Shown: positions 1-11,483, counted from the first letter of the stretch. The stretch: DNA of 64,000 nt from Pseudomonas sp. PSKL.D1 (GCF_028898945.1 NZ_CP118607.1:4946001-5010000); one strand, 5' to 3'. Notes: a model not told the origin generated them from the sequence alone. Translations and numbers: made by a program.

Positions 1-2576
1 AGGCCGTCGGCCTGGGCGGACAGGCTCGGGTGGCCACGGTCGATGGCCAGTGTGTATTGGGTCAGGTCGTTGGTGCCGATGCTGAAAAAGTCCACTTCGC
101 GGGCCAGTTGCGGCGCCAGCAAGGCAGCGGATGGCACCTCGACCATGATCCCGACTTGCAGGTCGGCGACCGGGGTTTCTTCACGCAGGCGCTCGACCAT
201 TGCGCGCGCCTCCCGCCATTCATGCACCTGGCCAACCATTGGGAACATGATGCGTAGCGGGCGTTGGTCGGCAGCGCGCAGCAGTGCTCGCAACTGGTCT
301 TCCATGATCTGCGGCCGCTGCAAGGTCAGGCGTACGCCGCGCACACCGAGGAAGGGGTTCTCTTCGGCGGCGATTGGCCAGTAGGGCAAGGGTTTGTCGC
401 CGCCCACATCAAGGGTGCGTACCACAAGGGGGCGCCCGCCAAGGCCGTCGAGCACGCGGCGGTATTCGGCCTCCTGGGTGGCCACATCGGGTGCCTGGCT
501 GTGGGCCATGAAGATCAGTTCGGTGCGCAGCAGGCCAACGCCTTCGGCGCCCTGCTCCACTACCTTGTCGATGCCCGTGCTCTCACCGATGTTGGCAAAC
601 ACCTCCACGGCATGGCCATCGCGGGTAATGGCGGGTTCATGGCGACTGGCCCAGGCGGCTTGCAGGCGTTGATCGCGCTGCTCACGCTCGGCCAGGGCAC
701 GTTGCACCACATCCGCCGCTGGCGCCACGTCTACCACCCCGCGTTGGCCATCGAGCAACAGCGGGGTGCCAGCTGCCAACAGCAGGATTGCCGGGCCAGC
801 ACCCACCACGGCGGGAATGCCAAGGGCCCGGGCAACAATCGCGCTGTGGGCTGTCGCGCCGCCATAGGCAGTGACGATACCGGCTACGCGGGCCGGGTCC
901 AGGCGGGCCACGTCGGAGGGGCCGACTTCGCCCATCACCAGCACATAGGGCTGCTCAGGCTCGGCCTGTGCCTGCACGCCACACAATTGCGCCAGCACGC
1001 GGCGGCCAATGTCGCGCAGGTCGGCAGCCCGCTCGGCCAGCAGAGCATCGTGCAGGGCCTCTTGCTGGCGCGCGGCCGCCTCGATCACTGCCATCCAGGC
1101 TGCCGCCGCGCTTTCGCCCTGAGCCAGGCGCAGCTCGACATCATCGACCAAGGCCGGGTCGGCGAGCATTTCCTGATGGGTGATGAAGATCTCGCCAATG
1201 GCCTTGTCGCTTCGCTGTACCAGCGCTTGCAATTCCGTTTTCACTACTGCCAGGGCCTCACGCAGCCTGGCGCGTTCCTGGCCCGCCGACTCACCGCGCA
1301 GCGGGTAATCAATCTCGCGCTCGACGCACACATGCGCCGGCCCGTAGGCGATCCCGGGGGATGCACTTACCCCCTGAACATGGCTGCCGGCTGCAGGCGC
1401 CAACAATGCCTGCTCGGGCTGGCTGGCCACAGGTTCGCAGGCCTGAGGCAGTGGCTCCACCTCTTCACCCAGGCCTTGCTCAATGGCCGCGATCAAAACC
1501 GGCAATGCGTCTGCGGCGATGGACGGTTCAGCAATCAGTTCAAGCACCTGGCCACGCCGGGCGCCCAGGCTCAGCAACTTGCTCAGGCTCTTCACCGATA
1601 CAGCCGGCTGGGCGCTGTCCAGCACGCGCACACGAATCTCGCCCTCGAAGCCCTTGGCCAACTGCGCCAGTACTTTTGCCGGGCGGGCATGCAGGCCATG
1701 GGGGTTGGCCAGCGCAATGCGTGCGCCGGGCCAATCGGCCGGCGCTTCGCCGCCCAATACCTCAAGCACCGCGCGGCTGCTGGTGGCCTGGTACAACGAT
1801 TGCCCTCGGCCCTCGATCAGCACCTCGCACAGGCGCTCCAGCAACGCCTGATGGGCGGCACCCAGGCTAGCCAGGCAGAACAGCCCGTTCAGCGGCTGGT
1901 CGCGATAGCGCAGCGGTTGCTGCGGCGTAATGAAAGCCAGCCCCGGTTGGCGCACCTGGCGTTCGCTGTGCAACCACCACAACCCTTCACCCAGTGGCAG
2001 TGGCTCGGCCTGTTGCAACACCGCGGCGAAGCCACCGTCGACGCAACCGGCACGCTGCAGCAGGCGTGCACCGCGCCAGGCAAGTTCGTCGAAATCTTCT
2101 GCTGGCAGGTTCAGGCCGACAAGCTGGGCGTCCAGCGCCAGTTCCTGCGGCGCGCCTTGCAGCAGCTTGAGCAACGCCTCGGCGCTGCCGGCCCTGCGCA
2201 GGGCCTCGGCAAGGTCGGTTTCGCCCAGGGCGCGGGTCAGCAGTTGCAGCAAGCGCAGGTGCTCGTCTGAGCGGGCGGCAATGCCGATGGCCAGGTACAC
2301 GATCTGGCCATCTCCCCAGTCCACGCCTTCGGGGAACTGCAGCAGGCGCACACCGGTGGCAAACACCAGATCGCGGGTTTGCGGCGTGCCGTGGGGGATG
2401 GCGATGCCTTGACCGAGGAAAGTCGAGCCTTGCGCTTCGCGCGCCTGCAGCCCTTCCAGATACCCTTCGGCGACCAGGCCGTCAGCCACCAGTCGATCAG
2501 CCAGCAGGCGCAATGCCTCGGCTTTATCGACCGCCGTCTGGCCCATGGCTATCTGCTCTTTTGCGAGCTCGAGCAT
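1..2576 (-). CDS. fruB: Fructose PTS multiphosphoryl transfer protein, EIIA-HPr-EI fusion (3' end outside window)
   Basis: FruB takes phosphate from PEP and passes it through its EI, HPr and EIIA modules to the fructose permease FruA, giving fructose-1-phosphate inside the cell. Reading from ATG at 2576, an N-terminal EIIA(Fru) domain has [11 protein letters not shown] with phospho-His about residue 62. An HPr module has [10 protein letters not shown] with His about 296. The EI part has [15 protein letters not shown] with His about 577, followed by the PEP-binding barrel ([21 protein letters not shown]). About 858 codons are visible and the C-terminus is cut at base 1; fruK and fruA would be expected beyond it. 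The gene is divergent from fruR, with a Cra operator between them. Domain order and context make the call firm. Confidence 0.96.
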   Translation of the reverse strand, partial: MLELAKEQIAMGQTAVDKAEALRLLADRLVADGLVAEGYLEGLQAREAQGSTFLGQGIAIPHGTPQTRDLVFATGVRLLQFPEGVDWGDGQIVYLAIGIAARSDEHLRLLQLLTRALGETDLAEALRRAGSAEALLKLLQGAPQELALDAQLVGLNLPAEDFDELAWRGARLLQRAGCVDGGFAAVLQQAEPLPLGEGLWWLHSERQVRQPGLAFITPQQPLRYRDQPLNGLFCLASLGAAHQALLERLCEVLIEGRGQSLYQATSSRAVLEVLGGEAPADWPGARIALANPHGLHARPAKVLAQLAKGFEGEIRVRVLDSAQPAVSVKSLSKLLSLGARRGQVLELIAEPSIAADALPVLIAAIEQGLGEEVEPLPQACEPVASQPEQALLAPAAGSHVQGVSASPGIAYGPAHVCVEREIDYPLRGESAGQERARLREALAVVKTELQALVQRSDKAIGEIFITHQEMLADPALVDDVELRLAQGESAAAAWMAVIEAAARQQEALHDALLAERAADLRDIGRRVLAQLCGVQAQAEPEQPYVLVMGEVGPSDVARLDPARVAGIVTAYGGATAHSAIVARALGIPAVVGAGPAILLLAAGTPLLLDGQRGVVDVAPAADVVQRALAEREQRDQRLQAAWASRHEPAITRDGHAVEVFANIGESTGIDKVVEQGAEGVGLLRTELIFMAHSQAPDVATQEAEYRRVLDGLGGRPLVVRTLDVGGDKPLPYWPIAAEENPFLGVRGVRLTLQRPQIMEDQLRALLRAADQRPLRIMFPMVGQVHEWREARAMVERLREETPVADLQVGIMVEVPSAALLAPQLAREVDFFSIGTNDLTQYTLAIDRGHPSLSAQADG

Positions 2577-2704
2577 GACCTTCTCCTTTTGCAGCCCCTG
2601 CGTGCGATGAATTGCCGGGTACTGAGGTATTGTTGTGAAATTCAGGCAAACAGCCAGTTCGACGTGCTTGCGCAACCGCCAGCCGGGGCAGAAAATTTAA
2701 TGGC

Positions 2705-2716
2705 TGAAACGTTTAA
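2705..2716. promoter_or_regulatory. Cra/FruR operator in the fruB-fruR intergenic region
   Basis: TGAAACGTTTAA is an almost perfect palindrome matching the Cra (FruR) operator known from enterobacteria and P. putida. It lies 129 bp upstream of the fruB ATG and 157 bp upstream of the fruR GTG. FruR is expected to repress fruB here until fructose-1-phosphate releases it. The site is seen directly; the regulation is inferred from the family. Confidence 0.85.
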
Positions 2717-2872
2717 CCTGACCAAGCGGCCACGTTACTCGATAATCTGCCAACGAAAAAGCCCCATCCTGTCGGACAATTGCGACAATGGTCGCCTGCG
2801 CAAGGCGGCCATCCCGGGTCAAACTAACCGGTCAGGCATCACCGCCGCCCCGGTAATAACAAGGAAAATTCG

Positions 2873-3868
2873 GTGAAACTCAGCGATATCGCCCGTCTGG
2901 CCGGTGTGTCCGTGACCACTGCCAGCTATGTCATCAATGGCAAGGCCGAACAACAGCGCATCAGCAGCAGCACTGTCGAGCGGGTACGTGCGGTGGTCGA
3001 GGCCCACGGCTTTACCCCCAACCCCCAAGCCGCTGGCCTGCGCAGCCGGCACACCCGTACTCTGGGCTTCATTCTCCCGGATCTGGAAAACCCCAGCTAC
3101 GCCCGCATTGCCAAGCAGCTCGAACAGGGCGCCCGAGCCCGCGGCTACCAGTTGCTGATTGCCAGCAGCGATGACCAGCCTGACAGCGAGCGCCAATTGC
3201 AGCAGCTGTTCCGTGCCCGGCGCTGCGATGCCTTGTTCGTTGCCAGTTGCCTGCCGCCGGAAGACGACAGCTACCGCGAATTGCAGGACAAAGGCCTGCC
3301 GGTGATTGCCATCGACCGCCGCCTGAACCCGGCACATTTCTGCTCGGTCATCAGTGACGACCGGGATGCCAGCCGCCAACTGGCCGAAAGCCTGCTGGCC
3401 ACGCAGCCGCGCAGCATCGCGCTGATTGGCGCACGCCCCGAGCTGTCGGTCAGCCAGGCCCGTGCAGGCGGCTTTGACGAAGCCATGCAAGCCTTTGCCG
3501 GCGACGTGCGGCGCTACCAGGGCGAAGCCTTCAGCCGCGAATGCGGCCAACGCCTGATGCAGCAACTGATCGACGAGCTGGGCGGTTTGCCGGATGCTTT
3601 GGTGACTACCTCGTACGTTCTGCTGCAAGGCGTGTTCGACACCCTGCAAGCCCGCCCGGCCGACTCGCGCCAACTGCAACTGGGTACCTTCGGCGACAAC
3701 CAACTGCTCGACTTCCTGCCGCTGCCGGTCAATGCCATGGCCCAACAGCATGGCCAAATTGCCGCCACCGCGCTGGAACTGGCCCTGGCCGCCATTGAAG
3801 GCAAGCGTTACGAACCCGGCGTGCATGCCATTGGCCGTACCTTCAAGCAACGCATCCCCGCGGCCTGA
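2873..3868 (+). CDS. fruR: LacI-family fructose repressor FruR/Cra
   Basis: DNA-binding repressor of the fructose PTS genes, responding to fructose-1-phosphate. The 331-aa protein opens with a LacI-type helix-turn-helix (MKLSDIARLAGVSVTTASYV) and hinge, then a periplasmic-binding-protein-like effector domain (TLGFILPDLENPSYARI; VIAIDRR). The start is GTG at 2873, preceded by AAGGAAAATTCG; no in-frame ATG would keep the helix-turn-helix. It is divergent from fruB and followed after 2 bp by the TatD-like gene, so the two are probably cotranscribed. Length and N-terminus are typical of Cra. Confidence 0.95.
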   Translation: MKLSDIARLAGVSVTTASYVINGKAEQQRISSSTVERVRAVVEAHGFTPNPQAAGLRSRHTRTLGFILPDLENPSYARIAKQLEQGARARGYQLLIASSDDQPDSERQLQQLFRARRCDALFVASCLPPEDDSYRELQDKGLPVIAIDRRLNPAHFCSVISDDRDASRQLAESLLATQPRSIALIGARPELSVSQARAGGFDEAMQAFAGDVRRYQGEAFSRECGQRLMQQLIDELGGLPDALVTTSYVLLQGVFDTLQARPADSRQLQLGTFGDNQLLDFLPLPVNAMAQQHGQIAATALELALAAIEGKRYEPGVHAIGRTFKQRIPAA

Positions 3869-3870
3869 AC

Positions 3871-4647
3871 ATGCGCCTGATCGACACCCACACCCACCTG
3901 GACTTCCCCGACTTCGATGCCGACCGCACGCGCCTGCTGGCCAACGCGCAGGCTCGGGGCGTGGAGCGCATGGTGGTGCTGGGGGTGCATGAGGCCAACT
4001 TCCAGCGGGTGTGGGACTTGGCCTGTGCCAACGGGCGGGTATATGCAGCGCTAGGGCTGCATCCGGTGTATCTGGATGAGCATCGACCGGAGCATTTGCA
4101 GCAACTGCGCGGCTGGCTCGAACGCCTGCGGGGTGATCCACGACTGTGTGCGGTAGGTGAGTTCGGCCTGGATTTCTATCTGGAAGGCCTGGATAAACAA
4201 CGGCAGCAAACCTTGTTCGAAGCCCAGTTGCAGATGGCCTGCGACTTCGCGCTGCCGGCCCTGCTGCACGTGCGCCGCAGCCATGCGCAGGTGATTGCCA
4301 CGCTCAAGCGCTACAAGCCCGCGCGTGGCGGAATCATTCATGCATTTGCAGGGAGTTATGAAGAAGGCCGGGAATACATCAAGCTTGGTTTCAAGCTCGG
4401 GCTTGGCGGCGCAGCAACCTGGCCGCAGGCGTTGCGGCTGCGCAAGACACTGCCGCGCTTACCACTGGAAAGCTTCGTACTGGAAACCGATTCGCCAGAC
4501 ATGGCGCCGGTGATGTTCGCAGGGGAGCGCAACAGCCCCGAGCATCTGCCTGAAATTGCCGGGGCGCTGGCCGATGTGATCGGTGTTGAGGTGGGGGTGT
4601 TGGCTGAAGTGAGCAGCCGCAATGCCTGTGAGCTTTTTGGCTGGTAG
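3871..4647 (+). CDS. TatD-family metal-dependent hydrolase
   Basis: A TIM-barrel metallohydrolase of the TatD/YjjV group, whose members act as 3'-5' DNases or dNTP-directed nucleases. The 258-aa protein shows DTHTHLDFPDFD at the N-terminus (metal ligands), GEFGLDFY, LHVRRSHAQV, IHAFAGSYEEGREYIKLG and the C-terminal LETDSPDMAP typical of the family. The ATG lies 2 bp after the fruR stop, which suggests translational coupling, although no link to fructose metabolism is known. The gene ends 3 bp from the convergent chemoreceptor gene, so no independent terminator fits between them. Confidence 0.9.
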   Translation: MRLIDTHTHLDFPDFDADRTRLLANAQARGVERMVVLGVHEANFQRVWDLACANGRVYAALGLHPVYLDEHRPEHLQQLRGWLERLRGDPRLCAVGEFGLDFYLEGLDKQRQQTLFEAQLQMACDFALPALLHVRRSHAQVIATLKRYKPARGGIIHAFAGSYEEGREYIKLGFKLGLGGAATWPQALRLRKTLPRLPLESFVLETDSPDMAPVMFAGERNSPEHLPEIAGALADVIGVEVGVLAEVSSRNACELFGW

Positions 4648-4650
4648 CAC

Positions 4651-6645
4651 CTAAACCTTGAACGCCCCGATCACCCGCTTCAACTCCACCACCTGCGCCG
4701 ACAACGCCCGGCTGGCTTGCTCGGTCTGGCACGCACCCTCGGTCGTATCCTGCGCCGCACGGTTGATGGCGACAATGTTCCGGTCTATGTCATGGGCCAC
4801 AGCCGTTTGTTGCTCCACCGCCGCGGCAATCTGCTGGTTCTGTTCGACGATGCCACTCACCGCCCCCAGAATATTCCCCAACGCCTGCTGCACCTGATGA
4901 GCCTCGTCCACCGTACCCGCCGCCATACGGTGGCTGCTGCCCATGGCCCGCACGGCGGCATCGACGCCTTCACGCAGGCGCTGGATCATCTGCGCGATTT
5001 GCGCAGTAGAGTCCTGGGTGCGCCTTGCCAAGGTACGGACCTCGTCGGCAACCACCGCGAAACCTCTGCCCTGCTCCCCGGCCCGGGCAGCCTCGATGGC
5101 CGCGTTAAGCGCCAGCAGGTTGGTTTGCTCGGCAATACCGCGGATGACCTCCAGCACCTGACCGATGGCCTGGCTGTCCTGTGCCAGCTGATTGATCGCC
5201 ACCACTGACTGGTCGATTTCGGCAGCCAGCCGACCAATGCTGCCCTGCTGGCTCTCGACCAGCGAGCGGCCGGTGGCGCTTTCATGGTTGACCTGCTGTG
5301 CGCCATCCGCCGCCAGCGCGGCGCTACGTGCCACTTCCTGAGCCGTGGCGCTCATCTGGTTCATCGCCGTGGCCACCTGCTCGATCTGCTCGCGCTGGCC
5401 ACCGACAGCCTGATTGCTGCGCGCAGATACCGTGAGCACTTGCCCGGCTTGTTGCTCCACGGTCACCACCGTACGGCCCACCTGATCGATCAGGCCACGA
5501 ATGCGCCGCACGGTTTCGCTGAAGCCTTCGCCCAATTCGCCCAATTCATCCCGGCTATGGGCCTGGAAGCTCACGGTCATATCGCCGGCCGCCACCTTGT
5601 CCATCGCGGCGCCCAGCCTGCGCAGGGTCGCCCGGGTTGATATGAAGAAGCCGGCATACAGGTACACGATCAACGCGAAGACACTCGCCAGCAATACACC
5701 CAACCCCACCATGCGCAGGCGCTGCTCGACCAGGCGCTCTTGCAACCCACCCTGCAAGTGGGCGAGCACGGCGTCATTCAAACGGTAGGTCTGCGCCATC
5801 AGGTCGCTTACCTGTTGATAAAACGCAGGCCAGGGTGCCGCCAGAGTTTCAGCCACCACCACCTGCTCTTCGAACAACTCAGCCGCCTGCCTGACAGACG
5901 CCAGGCTGCTCTGGGCTTCATCAGCCAGCTGATCCGCCTGCAGGTCGCTCAAGCGCAGGGCATAGTCTGCAGCCAGGCGGTCAAGGCGCTGCAGCAAATC
6001 TTCAAAACGGGCGCTACCGGAGGAGTCGATGAAACCCCGCCCCAGCGCGACAGCCCCCATCGCCCGGCCCTCGCCCAGTGCCTGGGTGACTTGTGCCGTG
6101 GCCACGCCGAGCAATTCGCTCAGTTGCCGCACCGAGGCCTGACGGTCCTGGCTCAGGCCAGACTGGTTGGCGACCTGCCGGCTGAATATCTGCGCCTGAG
6201 CCTGCAACTTTTCAAACAGGGCTGTCTTGTTCAGCAAGGACGATTCGCCACGGGCGCTGACAAAGGCATCGTTCAAGGCCTGAAGCTTGTCTTGCGGTAC
6301 CGCTTCGTTGCCCTGCAAAGCCTGTAATTGCGCCTGCACCTTGCTCTGCAAGGCCGCGATGCGCGCCTCCAGGTCGCCGGCCTGGCCCGACTGCCCCAGC
6401 ACCGAGTTCACCTGCAACAGGCTGCCAAGGCTTTCAAAATCGGCGCGCAAGGCCAGGCTACCTGTGAGCGGGCCAATACCCTGCAACTCGGCACGGGTGT
6501 TGTTGAACGCCTGATAGGCATCGCGAACCAGATAGAAGCTGGTTGCCAGCATGGGCACGAAAAACAGGATGCTGATGAGGCTGAACTTCTGGCCGAAGCT
6601 CAGCCGGTTCATCAGCGCGATGGCCGGGTAAAACAGACGCTTCAC
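4651..6645 (-). CDS. Methyl-accepting chemotaxis protein with large periplasmic sensor
   Basis: An inner-membrane chemoreceptor that would signal through CheW/CheA. From GTG at 6645 it has 664 aa: TM1 near residues 15-37, a helical periplasmic domain of about 270 residues rich in Gln and Ala, TM2 ([20 protein letters not shown]), a HAMP linker, and the cytoplasmic hairpin with [20 protein letters not shown]. The GTG is preferred over the ATG 42 bp upstream because AAGGAGGT stands 4 bases before it. The periplasmic domain is reminiscent of nitrate/nitrite-type or helical-bimodular sensors, but the ligand cannot be told from sequence. A solitary gene, convergent with the TatD-like gene. Confidence 0.92.
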   Translation of the reverse strand: MKRLFYPAIALMNRLSFGQKFSLISILFFVPMLATSFYLVRDAYQAFNNTRAELQGIGPLTGSLALRADFESLGSLLQVNSVLGQSGQAGDLEARIAALQSKVQAQLQALQGNEAVPQDKLQALNDAFVSARGESSLLNKTALFEKLQAQAQIFSRQVANQSGLSQDRQASVRQLSELLGVATAQVTQALGEGRAMGAVALGRGFIDSSGSARFEDLLQRLDRLAADYALRLSDLQADQLADEAQSSLASVRQAAELFEEQVVVAETLAAPWPAFYQQVSDLMAQTYRLNDAVLAHLQGGLQERLVEQRLRMVGLGVLLASVFALIVYLYAGFFISTRATLRRLGAAMDKVAAGDMTVSFQAHSRDELGELGEGFSETVRRIRGLIDQVGRTVVTVEQQAGQVLTVSARSNQAVGGQREQIEQVATAMNQMSATAQEVARSAALAADGAQQVNHESATGRSLVESQQGSIGRLAAEIDQSVVAINQLAQDSQAIGQVLEVIRGIAEQTNLLALNAAIEAARAGEQGRGFAVVADEVRTLARRTQDSTAQIAQMIQRLREGVDAAVRAMGSSHRMAAGTVDEAHQVQQALGNILGAVSGIVEQNQQIAAAVEQQTAVAHDIDRNIVAINRAAQDTTEGACQTEQASRALSAQVVELKRVIGAFKV

Positions 6646-6735
6646 GGGCACCTCCTTGGATTTTTGTTGTTCTGCGAGGGGTAGCACTAGGCCACTTGTA
6701 TAGCGCAGATCGATCCGGAGGTTTGTAACTTATGG

Positions 6736-7566
6736 TTAAACCAACACCGTCAGCAGCGCAAAACCCGCGTACCACAACACTGCAGAGCGCAACAGCAACT
6801 CCCACAGGCTGTCCAGCCGCGCCAACCCACGCTGGCTGTCCTCTTCATCGGGGATGTCATCGGCTATGCGCCCTACCCTGGCCACCAGGTGGGACGCACT
6901 GATGTGCCAGTTGAGCAGTTCGTGCAGCATCACGCGCATGACCGCAACAAAGTTGCCAACCAGCGCAAAACTCAAAGCCATTACCCGCACCGGCAGCCAG
7001 TCGAGGATGTGCCGCAATTGCTCGGCTTTTGCTTTCAGCGCGGGCTGGCCGCTGTGCTCGGTGGTCAGCGCAAGCAGGCGGTAGGCCAGTGCTGCACCCG
7101 GGCCAAGCACGAAATACCAGAAGATCACGGCAAAGAAGCTTTGATACGCCTGCCACAGCAGGTTGCTCTGCACGCGCACCAACAGGCTGTGTGGCTCGTC
7201 GGCCGCCAAACCCAGGTCACGTTCGGCTGCGTGCAGCGCTGCTTGGTCATCACCCCGCCGCCAGGCGTCACGGAACGGGCCCATGGAAGCTTTGACATCG
7301 CCGCGGCCCAGGCTGTAGATAATCACCAGCAAGTGAATCGGCAAGGCGAGCAGGCCGTAGGCGACCGGGTCGAGCACGTGCAAAAGCAACACCAGTACCG
7401 CCACAGGCGCCAGCACCAGAATTGCCAGCGTCCACCAAGGGTGAACCTTACCGCTGCGCTCCAGGCGCACCAGCTCGCCAAGGAAAAAACCATCACGCTG
7501 TATCCGATGGCGCAGGGCAGAGAATTTTTCTACCCAGAGCACCAGCAACAACACCAGAAAGCTCAT
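6736..7566 (-). CDS. ampE: AmpE-like inner-membrane protein
   Basis: AmpE is a polytopic inner-membrane protein encoded with AmpD; its biochemical role is poorly defined but has been linked to beta-lactamase induction and muropeptide recycling. The 276-aa product has hydrophobic segments at the N-terminus (MSFLVLLLVLWVEKF), about residues 45-95 (LAILVLAPVAVLVLLLHV; LLALPIHLLVIIYSLGRGD), mid-protein (FFAVIFWYFVLGPGAALAYRL) and C-terminus. The GRGD motif after the third segment is typical of the family. Its ATG overlaps the ampD stop by 4 bp, so translation is coupled. Confidence 0.9.
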   Translation of the reverse strand: MSFLVLLLVLWVEKFSALRHRIQRDGFFLGELVRLERSGKVHPWWTLAILVLAPVAVLVLLLHVLDPVAYGLLALPIHLLVIIYSLGRGDVKASMGPFRDAWRRGDDQAALHAAERDLGLAADEPHSLLVRVQSNLLWQAYQSFFAVIFWYFVLGPGAALAYRLLALTTEHSGQPALKAKAEQLRHILDWLPVRVMALSFALVGNFVAVMRVMLHELLNWHISASHLVARVGRIADDIPDEEDSQRGLARLDSLWELLLRSAVLWYAGFALLTVLV

Positions 7567-8129
7567 GCCTTGCCCTCGTTGTCCTTTACATCTTTACGGT
7601 AGCGTGGCCAGTCGAATGCCGGTCCGGGGTCGGTCTTGCGACCCGGTGCTATATCGCTGTGGCCCTGAATGCGGCTGCAATCGATGGCGGGCCAGGCTTG
7701 CCGGATCTGCCGGGTCAATTGCCTTAACGCTTCATACTGGGCGTCGGTGTAGGGTTGGTCATCGGTGCCCTCCAGCTCGATCCCGATGGAGAAATCGTTA
7801 CAGCCTTCACGACCGTCGAACAGCGACACCCCGGCATGCCACGCCCGGTCGAGCAACGACACGAACTGGGTTACCGCACCGTCACGCTCCACGAACAGGT
7901 GAGCAGACACGGTGAGGTGCTTGATACCGTCGAAATAAGGGTGCTCAGCCGGGTCCAGGCAGTTCTGGAAAAATGCCTGAACCTTGCCGGTACCGAAGCA
8001 GGCCGGCGGCAAGCTGATGTTGTGGATAACCAGCAGGGAAATCGCTTCGCCCTCGGGGCGGGCGTTGAAGTTTGGCGAGGGGCAGTGGGTGATTCCGTGG
8101 AACCAGCCAGTGGCACGGTCCAATTGCAT
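7563..8129 (-). CDS. ampD: 1,6-anhydro-N-acetylmuramyl-L-alanine amidase AmpD
   Basis: A cytoplasmic Zn amidase that removes the stem peptide from anhydromuropeptides during cell-wall recycling; its loss derepresses AmpC through AmpR. The 188-aa protein begins MQLDRATGWFHG, with Zn-ligand His about residue 36 (LLVIHNISLPP), further His in YFDGIKHLTVSAH, IGIELEG, and GHSDIAPGRKTDPGPAFDW near the end. I chose ATG 8129, preceded by CAGGAACTGCCCC; upstream in-frame ATGs add a tail with no family match. It forms an operon with ampE. Confidence 0.95.
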   Translation of the reverse strand: MQLDRATGWFHGITHCPSPNFNARPEGEAISLLVIHNISLPPACFGTGKVQAFFQNCLDPAEHPYFDGIKHLTVSAHLFVERDGAVTQFVSLLDRAWHAGVSLFDGREGCNDFSIGIELEGTDDQPYTDAQYEALRQLTRQIRQAWPAIDCSRIQGHSDIAPGRKTDPGPAFDWPRYRKDVKDNEGKA

Positions 8130-8228
8130 GGGGCAGTTCCTGAAAAGCGCCGGGGGCAGAACGGCAGTATGCCTCGGGCAGGCAAGGCTTTGCATGTGAA
8201 TCATTACCTCGGCGGCAACAGCTGTGGC

Positions 8229-10370
8229 TCAATGAACCCTCTGTTGCCGCAGGCCGTCCAGCACCGCGGCGAGCGCACGCTCGAACAACAAGCCGTCGTC
8301 CAGCACCCGCACTTCACCTCGGCGCAAGGCCTGTGCCAGCGCGACAGTGTTCCATTCGCGCACCTTCATGCCGGTGCGGTTGGCAAATACCAGCCGGTCA
8401 CTGCTGCCGATGCGCGCCACCAGTTTGCAGCGCAAGGGCTCGTCACCATCAAATACTTCTACCCAGCTACCCAACCGCAGCGCTTGGGCTGCACGCAGTT
8501 CGGCCGCTTGATCATCCGGCTGGTGCAAGGGGGTACAGGCGGACTCATCGGCAATGGCCAGCACGATCTCATCGGCCACCAGTACGTCGTCAGTTGAAGG
8601 CAACCCACTGCCTGAGCAGGCGCGCACATGCAGTTGCTCCAGTTGCTGGAAGAATTCGCGCGTGGCGGCTGAATCGACCGCCACAGTGGCCAACCCCTCA
8701 CGCAGCCCTTTAAGCAGGCCAGGTACTTGCTGCAACAGCGTTTGCGGGGCTTGTTGTGGCGCTATGCTTGCAAGCAGCGCATCCATGGTTGCCAAGGCTG
8801 ATTTCCAGGGCTTTGAGGCCTCACCCTGTTTGAGCCAGGCCAGCAGCATCACCTGGCTCCAGGCTTGTGCCAGCATTTGCACCACCACCTGAGGCAGCAC
8901 GCGACCTCGCAAACGCTGGTTGATCTCCAGCTGTACCTGTTGGCGCGCCTGCATGGCACGTGCGCGCCCCTCTTCGGCATCGCGGGTGCGCTGTTCGAGC
9001 AAATCGTTGCGCCGACGCTCGCCGGTGCTGAATGCCAGAAACTCCTCAAGCAGTTCGTGGAACAACGCAGAGTCATCGGTGAAATCATTGAGCAGGCGCT
9101 GGACAATACGCTCCACGCGCAAGTGCAGGCTGTCACGCTGGCCTTCGCTGCCGCTTTCCCACCCCATGGCTGCAGCGCCTATTTCGTTGAGCAAGCGCCG
9201 CGCGGGGTGGCTAGCCCGACTGAACAGGCTCTTGTCCAGCAAGGCGACCTTGAGCAACGGTATATGCAGGCGAACAACCAGTGATCGCAAACTTGCCGGC
9301 AGGTTGTCATCCGCCTGAACGTAGCCGAAAAGCAGGCCGACCAGGTTGATCATGTCTTCGTCGGCAGACGCGATACGGCGGCGGGTGCCGCTGCGCACGC
9401 TGACCCGCAGCAACAATTGCTCAAGCTGCTGGCCAAGGTCAAAATCGTCGTCTTCCACCGTGCCGGGCACGTAATGCTGCAGGTGCGTCAGTAAACGCAG
9501 CAGGTCAGCCGTCCCGATAGGCTCGGCGCCAACGGTCGATTGCAAACGGGGCGCGACGCGCCCACGGGCGGGTGCCAACAAGCCTTGCAGTGAGGCGAAA
9601 AATGCCTGGGCGGCAACGTCCACGCTCAGGCTATCGCCAGCAGCCAGGTTGGCCGCTACCGCCCGTGAACCAGGACGTTTATCCGCGATACGACGGCGCG
9701 GCGCAGGCTTCAGCTCGGGCAGCACGCCCGCCGCCGCCAATAGCTGGTTGGCGTCGCCATAAAGCACGTCAACATCCCGCAACACGTAGCGCTCAAACAG
9801 CTTGAGCAGAATCAGCTTTACCCGCAAGCCAACGCCCAGGTTGCGCCCGGCATCCAGAAAGTACCCGCACAGTGCCGCTGGCCCGAGCGGGTTTTGCTGC
9901 GCGTGCAACGGCTGCTCCAGCATTGCTTGCAAACGTTGGCCCAGTTGAGCCAGCGCCATACCATCACGCGAGAGCACGCGCGCGACCATGCCATCGATGG
10001 CCATCGCCCGCTCCGACTGCAGCCGCACCCGAGGCAGTTCGGCGGGGTGGCCGAGCGGGTCGGTTTGGCTGATGCATGCGAAGGCGCCGTAGAACGTGTC
10101 CAGAAAGCCGCGCTCGATGCTCTTGCGCTTGAGCCGCAAGTCGCGCATGGCTTCGAAGTACAGGCTCTGGTCGAGCCGGCCCTGCGCCTTGTCAGCCATT
10201 TCGAAAAGGGTATCGTCAGCGTTGTCGAACAACGCCTGCAGGCCCTGGCGCAGTTGCAGGGCCGCTTTGTCACGCACTTGCAGGAGCAACACCGGAAGGC
10301 AAGGCAGGGGCGAATGAACGCCACGGTCGATGGCCGCCGCCAAGGGCACCACCTTGCCTTCTTTATGCAT
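8229..10370 (-). CDS. DUF1631 family protein
   Basis: A 713-aa soluble protein recognised as DUF1631, a proteobacterial family of no firm function usually found near nadC and ampD in Pseudomonas. The bulk is predicted helical with Leu- and Arg-rich segments; a basic linker near residues 230-240 (PAPRRRIADKRPGSR) separates two helical blocks. The last 100 residues (LRLGSWVEVFDGDEPLRCKL, ARIGSSDRLVFANRTG) look like a small beta-barrel similar in style to PilZ-like domains, without an obvious RxxxR c-di-GMP motif. ATG 10370 has AAGGAG upstream. The gene is divergent from nadC. Confidence 0.8.
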   Translation of the reverse strand: MHKEGKVVPLAAAIDRGVHSPLPCLPVLLLQVRDKAALQLRQGLQALFDNADDTLFEMADKAQGRLDQSLYFEAMRDLRLKRKSIERGFLDTFYGAFACISQTDPLGHPAELPRVRLQSERAMAIDGMVARVLSRDGMALAQLGQRLQAMLEQPLHAQQNPLGPAALCGYFLDAGRNLGVGLRVKLILLKLFERYVLRDVDVLYGDANQLLAAAGVLPELKPAPRRRIADKRPGSRAVAANLAAGDSLSVDVAAQAFFASLQGLLAPARGRVAPRLQSTVGAEPIGTADLLRLLTHLQHYVPGTVEDDDFDLGQQLEQLLLRVSVRSGTRRRIASADEDMINLVGLLFGYVQADDNLPASLRSLVVRLHIPLLKVALLDKSLFSRASHPARRLLNEIGAAAMGWESGSEGQRDSLHLRVERIVQRLLNDFTDDSALFHELLEEFLAFSTGERRRNDLLEQRTRDAEEGRARAMQARQQVQLEINQRLRGRVLPQVVVQMLAQAWSQVMLLAWLKQGEASKPWKSALATMDALLASIAPQQAPQTLLQQVPGLLKGLREGLATVAVDSAATREFFQQLEQLHVRACSGSGLPSTDDVLVADEIVLAIADESACTPLHQPDDQAAELRAAQALRLGSWVEVFDGDEPLRCKLVARIGSSDRLVFANRTGMKVREWNTVALAQALRRGEVRVLDDGLLFERALAAVLDGLRQQRVH

Positions 10371-10577
10371 CCCGATCTCCTTGAGGGGTGACTTGATAGG
10401 TAGGGCGAAATATCGTCAAAGCTATGACGCCAAATACTGGGCGCCATTATCGGCAAATTTGCTGTTGCCTGCCAGCATCCGTTTCATAACGGTTTGTGAC
10501 CGGCGTTATCGCCAATTGCTCACTCGGCCTGACCAAAGGTCACCCACCAGGCGGCTGTACACACCCGCTCCCTCCCC

Positions 10578-10583
10578 TATAAT
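10578..10583 (+). promoter_or_regulatory. Candidate -10 box for nadC
   Basis: A consensus TATAAT lies 28 bp upstream of the nadC ATG, which would give a short leader carrying GTGGAG as ribosome binding site. No good -35 is seen at 16-18 bp spacing, so the promoter may need an activator or be weak. Confidence 0.4.
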
Positions 10584-10596
10584 CGCCGACATCTAG

Positions 10597-11460
<864 letters not shown>

Positions 11461-11483
11461 TTCAGGCCGTTACAGGCAGCCAC

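Noticed and set aside
264..2270. Long open frame of 668 codons on the plus strand
   Set aside because: It is antisense to fruB, whose EIIA, HPr and EI motifs are unambiguous. Composition is Gln/His/Leu-rich, as in GC-rich antisense frames.
2819..4141. 440-codon minus-strand frame
   Set aside because: Antisense to fruR and the TatD-like gene; no domain-like motifs.
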